A stretch of 64,000 nt of DNA from Protopterus annectens (lineage: Eukaryota > Chordata > Ceratodontiformes > Protopteridae): positions 504,279,250 to 504,343,249 of the forward strand of contig NC_056745.1 in NCBI RefSeq assembly GCF_019279795.1, in the 5' to 3' direction. Both the position numbers and the translations under genes were made by a program. This document shows positions 54,793 through 64,000 of this stretch, piece after piece. The stretch's first letter is position 1; the number at the start of each line of letters is the position of its first letter. The notes under the pieces are model-generated. The model did not search any database. It was not told where the DNA came from and saw only the letters and a list, made by a program, of their open reading frames with translations.

Positions 54793-56326
54793 TTAGTTTG
54801 TTGTGCCTCTGCCCAGCAGTGACACAGAGATGATTCCCGGGGTAAACCTACGATCTTCCATCCACAGGTCAAGATTTCTCTTGAACAGAGCCAGCGAGGT
54901 GCTCTGCCTCACATGGACCGGGATTTTATTCCACAGCATAGGGAGTCTCTGAGTGATAAATCTATCCCTCCAGCACGTCCTATTTATATCCGTGCTAAGG
55001 TTTAAGTCGCTTGCTCTAGTGGTTTTGGTGGATTTGGATTTTTGAGGTGGAGCATGTCCATTAATTCCGGGTTGGACATGGCCTTGTATGTCAGGCACAT
55101 GTCACCTCTGAGCAGACGGTATGCGACTGAATAGAGCTAGAGTTTATTCAATCTGGCAGCATATGACAGATTTTGGAGTCCCTTTATCCTTTTGGTGAGG
55201 AACTTTTGGGGTCTCTCCAATTGCTGCAGATGTCGGGTGAGATACATCCCGAATGGGGCATTGTACTCGATCATTGGTCTGATAAGTGAAGAGTACAGGG
55301 GAACAATGACCTCACTAGATCTGGATGTGAATCCCTTCATGATCAGGTGGGCAATGTAGAAGGTCTTTCTAACCACTTTAGCAACATGAGTGTCAAAAGA
55401 AAAGCCACTGTCAACCTGGGTCCCCAGGTCCCTGATAACCTCTTCTGTGCTTAGTGGATTGCCACCTATATGGTAGCTTGGGTCCCCAGGTCCCTGATAA
55501 CCTCTTCTGTGCTTAGTGGATTGCCACCTATATGGTAGCTTGGGGTTACCTTGTTTTTCCCGAAGGGTATGACTATACATTTTTTGGCGTTTAACTTCAG
55601 GCCATGGCTCTGGCACCAGCTATCTGTTTCCATGAGTCTCTTCTGAAGGATATCCGTGTCCGATGCACTTTCCACTATGGCGCCCAGTTTGCAGTCGTCT
55701 GCAAACTTTGTCAGCCAAAGTCCTCCCATGTTGGCCTGTACTTCTGAGAAGTAGATGCCAAACAATAGGGGGCCAAGGACCGAGCCCTGTGGGACACCAC
55801 TTGTGATCGGCTTGGAGTCTGACATAGCGCCTGCAACTCTAACCCTGTGGGTTCTGTCCTTAAGCCAGTTTGCAACCCATCTTGTGACATATGGGTTTAC
55901 ATTTAAGCTGGTAAGTTTTTCTACAATACCCGAGTGGGGTATTGTGTCGAAAGCCTTTGCAAGGTCGAGGTAGGCTGTATGGACTGCCTTTCCCTCATCA
56001 ATGGCCTTGGTGACTGTTTCAAAGAAGTCGACCAAGTTCAAAAGGCATGATCTGCCCTTGACAAAGCCAAACTGGGTCGGGTCCAATGTCTGCAAGTCCC
56101 CTATATCTTTGTTTATGAGCTCCATTATGATTCTCTCCATAGCTTTGCAGACTAGACTTGTTAAGCTTATGGGGCGGTAATTACCAGGGTCCGTAGAGGC
56201 ACCGCCTTTGTGGAGTGGGACCACAGTTGCCGTACTCCACTCCTTGGGCACGTATCCTGTGGTAAGGCTGAGATTAAACAGCTGCCTTATGTGCGGGTTT
56301 AATTCCTCATTTAGCTCGTGTAGCAC
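54793..56326 (-). pseudogene. CR1 ORF2: reverse transcriptase and C-terminal region
   Basis: 55466-56326 is open for 286 codons with VPKEWSTATVVPLHKGG, YLDLAKAFDTIPH (first Asp), GVPQGSVLGPLLFGIYF and an intact FADDCKL catalytic box. A 62-bp tandem duplication (55418-55541) shifts the frame. The remainder continues at 55137-55616 (HLIMKGFTSRSSEVIVPLYS, then IEYNAPFGM) and 54793-55098 (RDRFITQRLPMLWNKIPVHV). Apart from the duplication and one further frame change the RT is well preserved. The endonuclease half is absent. Confidence 0.9.
55418..55541. repeat. 62-bp tandem duplication in CR1 ORF2
   Basis: GGGTCCCCAGGTCCCTGATA to TGGTAGCTT occurs twice head to tail (55418-55479 and 55480-55541) with no difference seen. 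62 is not a multiple of three. Confidence 0.93.
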
Positions 56327-56365
56327 ACGTGTAATGTGTAACGTGTGTTACTCGTGTAACCTCTT

Positions 56366-57189
56366 TCTCTGTACACTCTCCTGTACTTCTTCATTCCACC
56401 ACCAGGTCTCCTTGTCCTCCTTCCTCTTTCTAGATGTCACACCAAGCACCTTTCTAGCCATCTCTCTTACTAGCTCTGCTGTAGTTACCCAGCTATTCGG
56501 TAACTCTTCACTGCCACCCAGTGCCTGTCTTAACTCTTCCCTGAACTCCACCTCACAATTACCCTTTTCAATTTCCACCATTTGATCCTTGGTGCTGCCC
56601 TCACACTCATCCTCCTCTTCTTGATCACCAATGTCATCCTACAAACCACCATCCTATGCTGCCTAACTACACTTTCCTCTGTTACCACTTTACAGTCTCC
56701 AATCTCCTTCAGACTGGCCCTTCTACACAAGATATAATCCACCTGTGTGCATCCTCCTCCACTCTTGTATGTCACCCTATGCTCCTCCCTCTTGTTAAAA
56801 TACGTATTCATCATAGCCATGTCCATCCTTTTCGCAAAATCCACTACCATTTGATCTTTTGCATTCCTCTGCTTAACACCATACCTAACTATCTCTTCCT
56901 CATCCCCTCTGTTCCCTTCACCAACATGCCCATTGAAATCTGCTCCAATCACCAGTCTCTCACCCTTGGGTGCAGTCATCACCACTTCATCCAACTCGTT
57001 CCAAAATTTTTCTTTCTCATCCATCGCACACCCAACTTGTGGAGCATATGCACTAGCAACATTCATCATTACACCATCAATTTCCAGCTTCGTAAACATC
57101 ACTCTATCCGACACTCTTTTCACCTCCAAAACACTCTCAGCATACTGTTCCTTCAGGATAATGCCTACGCCATTTCTCCTCCCATCCAC
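56366..57189 (-). pseudogene. RTE endonuclease domain
   Basis: 56530-57189 (219 codons) is an APE-type endonuclease: NGVGIILKEQYAESVLEVKR, MMNVASAYAPQVG, VIGADFNGHVGEGN (catalytic D/N), VTYKSGGGCTQVDYIL and a terminal RQHRMVVC His box. 56366-56581 continues with WWNEEVQESVQRKR to the CR1 junction in another frame. The first Glu-containing part upstream of 57189 is in broken frames. The family function is nicking of the target DNA. Confidence 0.85.
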
Positions 57190-57650
57190 ACCATGCTAAA
57201 ACAATTTGAACCCGCCTCCAATACACCTAGCCTTGCTCCCCTTCCATCTGGTCTCTTGCACACACAATATACCAACCTTCCTTCGGTCCATCATATCAGC
57301 TAGCTCTCTCCCTATACCAGTCATACTGCCAACATTCAAGTTCCGACCTTCACTATCACAGTCCTAGCTTTTACCTGCCTTCGGGCATGCCTTCCCCCTC
57401 TTCTCCTCCTTCAGCCAACAGTAGCCCAATTTCCACCACCACCCTGTTGGTGGTCGTTGTTAACCCGGGCCTCGACAGATCCGGTATGTATTTCTGTACT
57501 GTTGTCTGCATATATGATTTGGCAAAATTTTATGCCGGATGCCCTTCCTGACGCAACCCTCCCCATTTATCCAGGTTTGGGACCAACACAAAGAAATGCA
57601 CTGGCTTGTGCATCCCCAGTGGCTGACTGTGTCATATAAGTGATAATTCA
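57190..57650 (-). other. RTE 5' region
   Basis: Contains broken endonuclease start codons and the conserved 5' segment GATGCCCTTCCTGACGCAAC / CCTCCCCATTTATCC, shared in my recollection by RTE-type elements of fish and amphibians. Confidence 0.55.
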
Positions 57651-57749
57651 GTAATCATACATTTATATACATGAAAATAAATCAGACATATTTTCAGCTG
57701 CAAAAATTATAAATCACAAATAATCTAAACAGTCATTGTTAACTGAACA

Positions 57750-58450
57750 TTACACAGATCATCCAATTCCTACCTTCCCTTAAACCCCATTCCTCCTCCA
57801 AAGCATTATTCTGCATGTATTGTACCCACAATTCCCATTTTTTTCTATGTAATTTGCTCTTACTCCCATCTAAAGATCCCACTTCCAGTTCTTTTAGCTA
57901 TGTTACTATATTCTTTGCTACTAGTACTGATGGTTTAGACTTTGATTTCCATTTTCTAGTAACTGCTTTTTTGTCATCCACCAAAATTAAACTCAGCAAG
58001 GCCTTCCTATGTTTAGGCAATAATTCTGTACTGCGGGTCAAAAAATCATTTCCTCAGTTACATCAATTTGCTTACCCAGTATTTCTGACAGGGTAGTCTG
58101 CAGGGGAATTTTTAAATTCTGCCAACTTATTCCACTCCCAAAAAATATATTCTCAATTACCTCTTTCTTCGCCATCACACTTCCAACTTTTGCAATCTAC
58201 CCGAGGCAAAATTCTTTGGTGTCTGGTAGGGGTATAGAAATACCTATGCAAACACTTCCAAGCAAAAATCCTAAACATTCTACACTTTGCTATAAAGTTG
58301 GGAGCCATAATGCTTATCCAATCTTTCTTCTCAGTCCTTTCTAACCTCCTTGGATTCTGTTTTTAGGGTTTGTGCTGCTTTGGGGGGTTTGAAGAGAGAC
58401 TTTGGATTTTTTTGGCACTTTCCTCCCAGCACAGGATTTTCTTTTATAAG
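57750..58450 (-). pseudogene. L1/Tx1-type LINE ORF2 C-terminal remnant
   Basis: Minus-strand readings between 58080 and 58330 give CRMFRIFAWKCLHRYFYTPT, then CKSWKCDGEERGN, a stop, and EYIFWEWNKLAEF. This matches the pattern K..RWY.TP.RL..I.P......C..C....G...H.WW.C..I..FW that closes L1-like ORF2 proteins. Only the tail is present, with stops, and the 3' boundary is unclear. Confidence 0.5.
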
Positions 58451-58499
58451 CATGGAAGAAAATTAGAAGTTATGTACCTACCATAACGTTCCATGTTAG

Positions 58500-58615
58500 T
58501 TGTCTTCTCTCGCCTTCTTTCTTGCTGGATGGGTTCTACTTGGCACTTGCTAAGCTCGAGAGTCACTTTTACCAGCTCGAGGCAGCCCCATATCCCATGA
58601 TGCAAGGTGGTAATT
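58500..58615. repeat. B' left terminal repeat
   Basis: GTTGTCTTCTCTCGCCTTCT to ATCCCATGATGC, homologous to 30031-30152. Its inverted partner must lie beyond the window. Confidence 0.75.
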
Positions 58616-58825
58616 ACCCAGATCTCGTTTGGTATCTAGAGGAAAAACTGCCTATAAAAACTTTCCACTAAGGAAAGAGAAACAACTAACCTAGAAAGGC
58701 TGTAAGGGAAACCAGGTAATCACGGACAAGAACTATCTGGTGTCCCAGGAAGAAGAATCTTCCAGAGAAAGGGGGAGATCAAGGTCTGTCCAGGCTAGGG
58801 GGACAGGAGGGAGGGACGCAAGAAA

Positions 58826-58920
58826 GAAGGCGAGAGAAGACAACTAACATGGAACGTTATGGTAGGTACATAACTTCTAAATGTTAAGTTGTCAATCTCG
58901 CCTTCATTCTTGCTGGATGG
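58826..58920. repeat. B' internal complementary region
   Basis: GGAACGTTATGGTAGGTACA and TAACTTCT (left-end complement) meet AAATGTTAAGTTGTCAATCT (right-end complement) at about 58878. Confidence 0.83.
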
Positions 58921-58953
58921 GACCGCGTCCCTAGCACCTCTATCCTGGGTGGC

Positions 58954-60000
58954 TCAATGGAACAGACTCTTGAGAACAGTGGAACCAAAGCTTGCCCTGT
59001 CCCTGGAGGCCAAATCCAATTTGTAATGAGAAACGATGGTATGAGGAGTGGCCCAAGTGGCTGCTGCACAAATAGTATCTAAGGGTAGTCTAGCCTGAAA
59101 AGCTGTAGAAGTGGCTAGACCTCTTGTGGAATGAGCTTTAGGTTTTGAGTTCAGCTGTTTGCCCCTAAGCTGATAAATGTCAGAAATGGTGGAAGATAGC
59201 CATCTGGATAAGGTCACTTTAGAAACAGGGAGACCTTTTTTATTGTCAGCATTAAGAAAGGAAGAGCTGATCGGACTTCCTAAATTGCTTTGTTCTGTCC
59301 AAGTAATATCTGAGTTGGCGATGAACATCTAGGTAATGCAATTTTTGTTCCGCCCTGTTAGAATAATTTGGAAAAAATACGGGGAGTTCAATGGATTGGT
59401 TTAAATTTGTCTTAGAAGCAACCTTGGGCAAAAAGGATGGATTGGTTCTCAAGGATACTCTGCCCTTGTGAAAGACCAAATAAGGGGGACGAACACAGAG
59501 GGCATGAAGTTCAGACACTCTTTTAGCCGAGGTAATGGCGACTAGAAAAAGTGTTTTCCAAGAAAGAAACTTTAATGAACATGAAGCAGCCGGTTCGAAA
59601 GGGGGAAGTATCAAGGATGTCAGTACTAAATTTAGGTCCCACTGTAGTGGGGGATCTCTAACAGGGGGTTTAAGAAGGAACACTCCCTTGAGAAAGGCTT
59701 TACAAAGTTTGTGGGACATAATGTTGTGGTCTGCAAACCCGACATGGAAATTCGAGATTGCTGCCAACTGAACTTTGACTGTGGAAGACGAAGAACCTGA
59801 GTGAAAAATTTCCGCTAGGAAATCCAAGACCGACTGAATAGGGGCAGTAAAGGGGTCTATGTTCTTAGATTTAGCCCAAAAAGAGAAGCGTTTCCACTTG
59901 CTAGAGTAAATCCTCCTGGTAGAGGACTTAAGAGAAGCTACTATGATATCTCTAACAGGGTTAGAGATCATAGGAAGCCTGGCTAAGGAAGGAAGTGGAG
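58954..60000 (-). pseudogene. B' tyrosine recombinase, single frameshift
   Basis: The core-binding domain begins near 59960 (SSTRRIYSSKWKRFSFWAKS). SAKRVSELHAL carries the first catalytic Arg and LDVHRQLRYYLDRTK follows. A one-base frameshift near 59255-59290 moves the rest to 58954-59328, with KAHSTRGLATSTAF (His-x-x-Arg) and TWATPHTIVSHYKLD (Tyr). The upstream frame stays open to 60577 across the RNase H/methyltransferase region, so the two genes overlap in different frames, as known for DIRS1. The true start within that overlap cannot be fixed. Confidence 0.88.
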
Positions 60001-61600
60001 CAACCAAGCTGTGAGGTTGAGGGAAGGAATGGACCGGTGCAGTTGACCCAACTGGTGGGTCAGAAGATCTGGAACTGGGTCCAGATGCCAAGGCTGCACC
60101 AAAAGATGGCGATGAAGGAACAGGAACCAAATTTGTCGAGGCCAGTAAGGGGCAATGAGAATCATTTTGGCTCTCAAGACGGTAGCTTTCTGGAGTACTT
60201 GTGGTATCAAAGGAAAGGGAGGAAAGGCATAAAGGAGTCCCCGGGGCCAATCTTGGGTAAGAGCGTCTCTGGGGGGATGGCCCGGAAGTGGGAAGAGAGA
60301 GAAGAAGTCTGGGCATTTGCTGTTTTGAGGCATAGCAAAAAGATCGCAGCATGGGCGGCCCCACTTCTGAAAAATCTCCTCCACTATGGATTGGTTGAGA
60401 GACCACTCGTGAGGCATGAGTATAGCTCTGCTCAATCTGTCCGCTACTATGTTGGTTTTCCCGGGGATATGCGTTGCTACCAGAAACCGATGAGAGGAGA
60501 TCGCCCATTGCCAAATTCTGAGAGCTTCTCGACACAAGGGGTAGGACTTGGTTCCGCCCTGCTTGTTGATGTACCACACAACGGACATGTTGTCCGTGTG
60601 AACTGCAATAGTCCCCAAAGGAAGAAAGTCGTTGAGGGCTTGCAACGTTAAAAGCAATGCTCTCATCTCTAGGACATTTATGTGCAGGTGGTATTTAAAC
60701 GGTTGCCACGTGCCATGAACCATCCTGCCCTGATAATGCCCCCCCCCACCCGATCAGGGAGGCGTCCGAAGTGACCGTGGCTACCGGGGCTGGGGGAACA
60801 AATGGTCTGCCCTGAAGGACTAGAGGAGAGGAAGTCCACCAGGATAGATGGTTCTTGCAGGTTTGTGTCACCAGGATCTTGTGACGCATGGGAAGCTGCT
60901 GGAAGGACCATTGGGTGAACAACATCCATTGTAGGAGACGCATGTAAAAACAGGCCAGAGGAAGAAGTGTGATGGCAGCTGCCATGAGGCTCAAGACTTT
61001 CAGGACCAACCTGGCTTGTACCCTTTTGCAGGACAGGATGATCAGAACATGGTATTGGATATCTAGGATTCTCTGACTTGTTAGGTTTGCTGACATCCGA
61101 GTAGTGTCTAGATTTGCGCCTATAAAGGTAATAGATTGGCAGGGCAATAAGGAAGACTTTTCAAAGTTGACTGAGATTCCTAACTGACTGCAGAGGCGTA
61201 GAGTGTAATCTCTGGCTTGGAGAAGTTGATGCCTGGTGGTGGCTGAGAGGAGCCAGTCGTCGAGATACAACACCTGGAATCCTTGACGTCTCAGGTGAGC
61301 CGTGATCACTGCCATGCATTTGGTGAACACTCTGGGGGCTGTAGTCAGACCAAAGGGCAGGGCTCTGAATTGAAAATGACTGGTCCCCAGCCGAAAGCGG
61401 AAAAAACTTCTGAAGCGTCTGTGGATTTTTATATGATAGTACGCATCCTGAAGGTCTATGGAGCACATCCAGTTGTCTTTGCCCAGAAAGGGCAAAATCG
61501 ATTGAAGTGTGACCATCCGAAATCTTGTCTTTTTGACAGACTTGTTGAGCCTGCTGAGGTCTAATATTGGTCTCCAGTCTCCCATCTTTTTGGGGACCAA
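59983..61600 (-). pseudogene. B' RT-RNase H-methyltransferase-like ORF
   Basis: 60695-61600 is open for 301 codons: PKKMGDWRPILDLSRLNKSV, LQDAYYHIKIH, PFGLTTAPRVFTKCMAV, YLDDWLLSA (intact catalytic Asp pair), ending at SDASLIGWGGALSGQ of RNase H. A C-run at 60738-60747 shifts the frame, and 59983-60723 continues with HLHINVLEMRALLLTLQALN, HTDNMSVVWYINKQGGTKSY and the methyltransferase-like part (MPHEWSLNQSIVEEIFQKWG, CDLFAMPQNSKCPDF, YAFPPFPLIPQVL). Apart from this homopolymer slip the enzyme is nearly whole. Confidence 0.9.
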
Positions 61601-61975
61601 AAAGAACCTTGAGTAGATTCCGGACCCTAAATGATCTGTTGGTACTGGCTGGATGGCCCTTTTTTTTAGAAGCTTTGAAACCTCTAGTTTTGCAATTTCC
61701 CTTAGACCGGGTGGAACGTCTGGAAGGGAACCTTTTGAGGGAAGGGCTTTCCTCGAAAGGAATCTTGTAACCCTCGGATATGATCGACTGTACCCATTTG
61801 TCTTGAGAGAGGGAAAACCAGGCTTCTGGGTACAGCGACAATCTCCCCCCGACTGCCTCCAAGGGTGGACAGTCGTGCAACACCTCAGGGATGCTGGAAG
61901 GGCTTGTCAGAGAGAGGCTCTCTGCTGCCCTGGTTCTGCGGACCTCCTCTGCCCCTAGGGCGGCGTCTATTATTA

Positions 61976-64000
61976 TTACCCCCTCTGCCTCTGGGGGTAA
62001 ATTGACCACGTGCGTCGGGCGTGACTCTGAGATTTTCGGAACCACATTTTCCCGCCCTTCTGACCTTTGGGGTAAGGTCTAGAAGGGGTGGAGAAACGGA
62101 CTCCTACGGTAGAAAGAGTCTTGCCGTCTTGCTCGCACCTGGTCAAAGTGTCCTTCACTTGAGGGCCAAACAATGTTGTCCCATCAAAGGGAGAGTTTGT
62201 GAAGGATACCTTAAAGGGGTCTGCAAAATTACAGAGCCGCATCCAGGACTGACGTCGGAGAGCCACTCCTGTGCCTGCCGCTCTACTCGCCCCATCGGCT
62301 GCATAAGAAATGAGCTGCACGGAGGAGTTGGTTATGGAATTAAGGATTCCCAGCTGAGAGGCAATCTTTTCCTGAGCCCCTGCAGCTGACGGATCCTGTA
62401 CTACTTCACCCAATTCTTTGAGGATGTCTCTCTGAAATCTGGTGAAGTGACATAAATAATTCAGCGAACGCATAGCAAAGGTCGCTGAGGAAAACATCCG
62501 CTTGCCATACCTGTCCATGGACCAAGATTCCTTGTTAGGAGGATGGACTGGCACGGAAGGATCTGCAAGTTCCTTTTTGGTGGCGGCCGCCACCACCATG
62601 GCATCAACCGGGACACCCTTAGTAAGAAACTGCTTTTCAGCGGGGGCCATAATAAACTTTGAAGGTTTCCTGGGGACTGGTTCCACCGAATCAGGAGATG
62701 CCCACGCCTTTCGAGCTATGACTTCCATAAGGCGGAGACACCCAGGAGGTGGAGGGTCGAGATCCAAAAGCCTCCAGGTATACCGATTCATCCTCGGAGG
62801 GATTAATGGAGGGCCAGTTCCCCCTCTGTTTCAGGAGTTCAAGGATTCTGAAAAGGAGACATCCTCAGAGGGAGATCTTGGGGACCCCTCCGACTCATCT
62901 AAATCGGTATCTGATGTTGTAGACTCAGGAGAGTCTAAGTTCTTCCTCTTGCAGGTCCTCTTACGCGGGGGTTCACCTGAAGGATCAGGAGAAACCTCGG
63001 AAGAGGAAGTTCTTCCCAATGGGGAGACCTGGGGCGATGGATCTCTGGGTCCGGGAGCAAGAGAGCGGGAAGAGGCATCTACAGGCACCATAGAGGGAGG
63101 AGCTAAAGGAACCGACTGCTGACTAAGCTCGGGGTCTAGCACACTCCTCATCACCTCGAAGGCTCCCCTCCCAGGGAGGGCCGAGAGATCCCGCTCCGAA
63201 GAAGCAGGGATCCCCGGTCCCACCGAAAGGAAAGGCTCCGAAGCAGATGTCGGGGCCGAGCTAACCAAGGCCGAAGCCCCGAGAGGGAGAACGGGGTTGG
63301 ACAAGGGTCCGATGCCACTCGCCCCCTCGGAGCCGACCAGGGAAGCCCGACGACCGGATTCCTCCAAGGAAGGTCGCAAGGAGGAGATAGGAGTCGAGGA
63401 CGACGGAGCCGAACGGTGAGGTATCGGCTCCGAAGCAGCAACAGTCACGGTACCAATAATCTCCGGCTCCGAACTCTGAAGGAGAGTCGAAAGAGGAATT
63501 TCAGGAGGGTGTAGAATAGCGGTCGTCTGTTGAGACGGGCTATGGAGCATTTGGGCTAGTGCCTGTGATTTTAATAGCCTACTAACCACTCTCTCTAAGT
63601 CATGGTCTGAGAGCCTGGAAAACCTTGATGATCGGCTCCAATGGCTCCGCTCCGAAAGCAAGGGGGAGGCTGGAGCCGAGTGTATAGATTCCAATGAAGG
63701 AGATCTAGACCTCTTTTTTGATGGAGCCATCGGAGCCGAAGAACGTTTGGCTCCAGGCGGAGCCAACAACTTGTCGGCTCCGAGCGGAGACAAAGATATC
63801 TCGGCTCCGTCCAGAGCCGAGACATGCTTCGACGCTAGGGTGTCTGCTCCAGCCGGAGCCGACACAGGTGCCGAAGCTAGGGTATCGGCGCCGAACGGCA
63901 CCGGTACTGAAACGTCCAACAAGGAAAGATCGGTTCCGGACGGAGCCGATGTCGACTCCGGCGGAGTTGGAACCAAGACCACAGACTTGGACACCGAAGT
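61976..64000 (-). pseudogene. B' ORF1 (gag-like), start beyond the window
   Basis: 62831-63994 (387 codons) is Ala/Ser/Pro-rich with degenerate GADTLAS and SAP-type repeats, then KKRSRSPS and an acidic SPRSPSEDVSFSE end. 61976-62791 is the conserved block (VVAAATKKEL, NKESWSMDRYGKRMFSSATF, YAADGASRAAGTGVALRRQS). A short out-of-frame piece (62791-62850) separates them. The Cys-rich head is outside the window. A structural role is inferred. Confidence 0.75.

Larger units (their letters stand above)
54685..56365 (-). mobile_element. 5'-truncated CR1 LINE inside the RTE element
   Basis: About 1.7 kb of CR1-clade ORF2 in the same orientation as its host. The RTE coding sequence stops near 56365 (QRKR) and resumes near 54685 (KKWD-type reading). 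The 3' end is a short run of CTATGA-type repeats (minus strand), as expected for CR1 termini. No clear target duplication was found. Confidence 0.87.
52811..57650 (-). mobile_element. RTE-type LINE, near full length, interrupted by CR1
   Basis: The 3' end has an A-tail (T-run at 52811-52826) and the segment TTTTGGCTGCTCCTGTTAAG / GGTTGCCACAGCGGATCAAC, which I recognise as the conserved 3' region of RTE/Expander-type elements. Reading right to left there is a 5' region (57200-57650, with GATGCCCTTCCTGACGCAAC), APE endonuclease (56366-57189), RT (53400-54690) and a C-terminal domain (52881-53400). A CR1 fragment occupies 54685-56365. Stops and an RT active-site change show that it is dead. Confidence 0.87.
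58466..64000 (-). mobile_element. DIRS-like retrotransposon B' (family B), cut by window end
   Basis: The left end GAAGTTATGTAC is at 58466 and the right end lies beyond 64000. Left terminal repeat sequence occupies about 58500-58615 and the internal complementary region 58826-58920. Gene order and wording match B. It is the best-preserved family-B copy: RT YLDDW, RNase H and all recombinase boxes are present with few frame breaks. Confidence 0.92.

Noticed and set aside
17203-60000. Several tyrosine recombinases that might suggest integrons, phage or a prokaryotic island
   Set aside because: Each is linked to an RT-RNase H gene, inverted repeats and an internal complementary region, which is DIRS structure in a eukaryotic genome.
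62502-63122. Long plus-strand frame (206 codons) opposite B' ORF1
   Set aside because: It is the complement of the G+C-rich, repeat-built ORF1 coding strand; such DNA leaves antisense frames open by composition.

Overview
The window is vertebrate nuclear DNA, almost certainly deep intronic sequence of a large genome. One small host exon is visible (25570-25647, minus strand). It has consensus splice sites and encodes 26 residues of the Sec2 coiled-coil domain of a RAB3IP/Rabin8-type Rab guanine-nucleotide exchange factor. Nearly all the remainder is transposable-element DNA. Tyrosine-recombinase DIRS-like retrotransposons dominate (seven copies of two families). With them are an endogenous retrovirus, two Ty3/Gypsy remnants, and RTE-, CR1- and L1/Tx1-type LINEs. 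This mixture in long introns suggests an amphibian, most likely a salamander or caecilian, with lungfish as an alternative. That is an inference from composition only.

Layout. 1-5410: an old, decayed plus-strand DIRS copy (C). 5668-14746: a minus-strand class I-like ERV with both LTRs, 5-bp ATGAG target duplications, and broken gag, pol and env. 15929-16391: a LINE tail fragment and a short TIR element. 16719-22175: a DIRS family-A element (A0). 22432-24400: a Gypsy-like LTR/gag remnant. 25570-25647: the host exon. 26240-47415: a four-level nest, in which a Gypsy element is split inside gag by DIRS family-B element B, B is split by family-A element A1, and A1 is split by family-A element A2. 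48547-52812: a decayed family-A relative (D) holding a 2-kb TIR-flanked insertion. 52811-57650: an RTE LINE interrupted by a 5'-truncated CR1. 57750-58450: an L1/Tx1 ORF2 tail. 58466-64000: a second family-B element (B'), cut by the window edge.

The DIRS copies share one architecture: inverted terminal repeats, and an internal complementary region that reads as the reverse complement of the joined ends. The gene order is ORF1 (gag-like, Cys-rich N terminus), RT-RNase H-methyltransferase-like, then tyrosine recombinase. Insertions A1, A2 and B sit in their hosts without target duplication or visible loss. For B the Gypsy gag frame runs straight across the insertion point. Family-A terminal repeats carry a TGACGTCA (CRE-type) site exactly 12 bp before TATAAAA, in both inverted repeats where intact, so they may drive transcription from both ends. 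I see no bacterial operon, CRISPR array or defence system. The most notable content is the nested DIRS stack, its junction structure and the CRE-TATA promoter.
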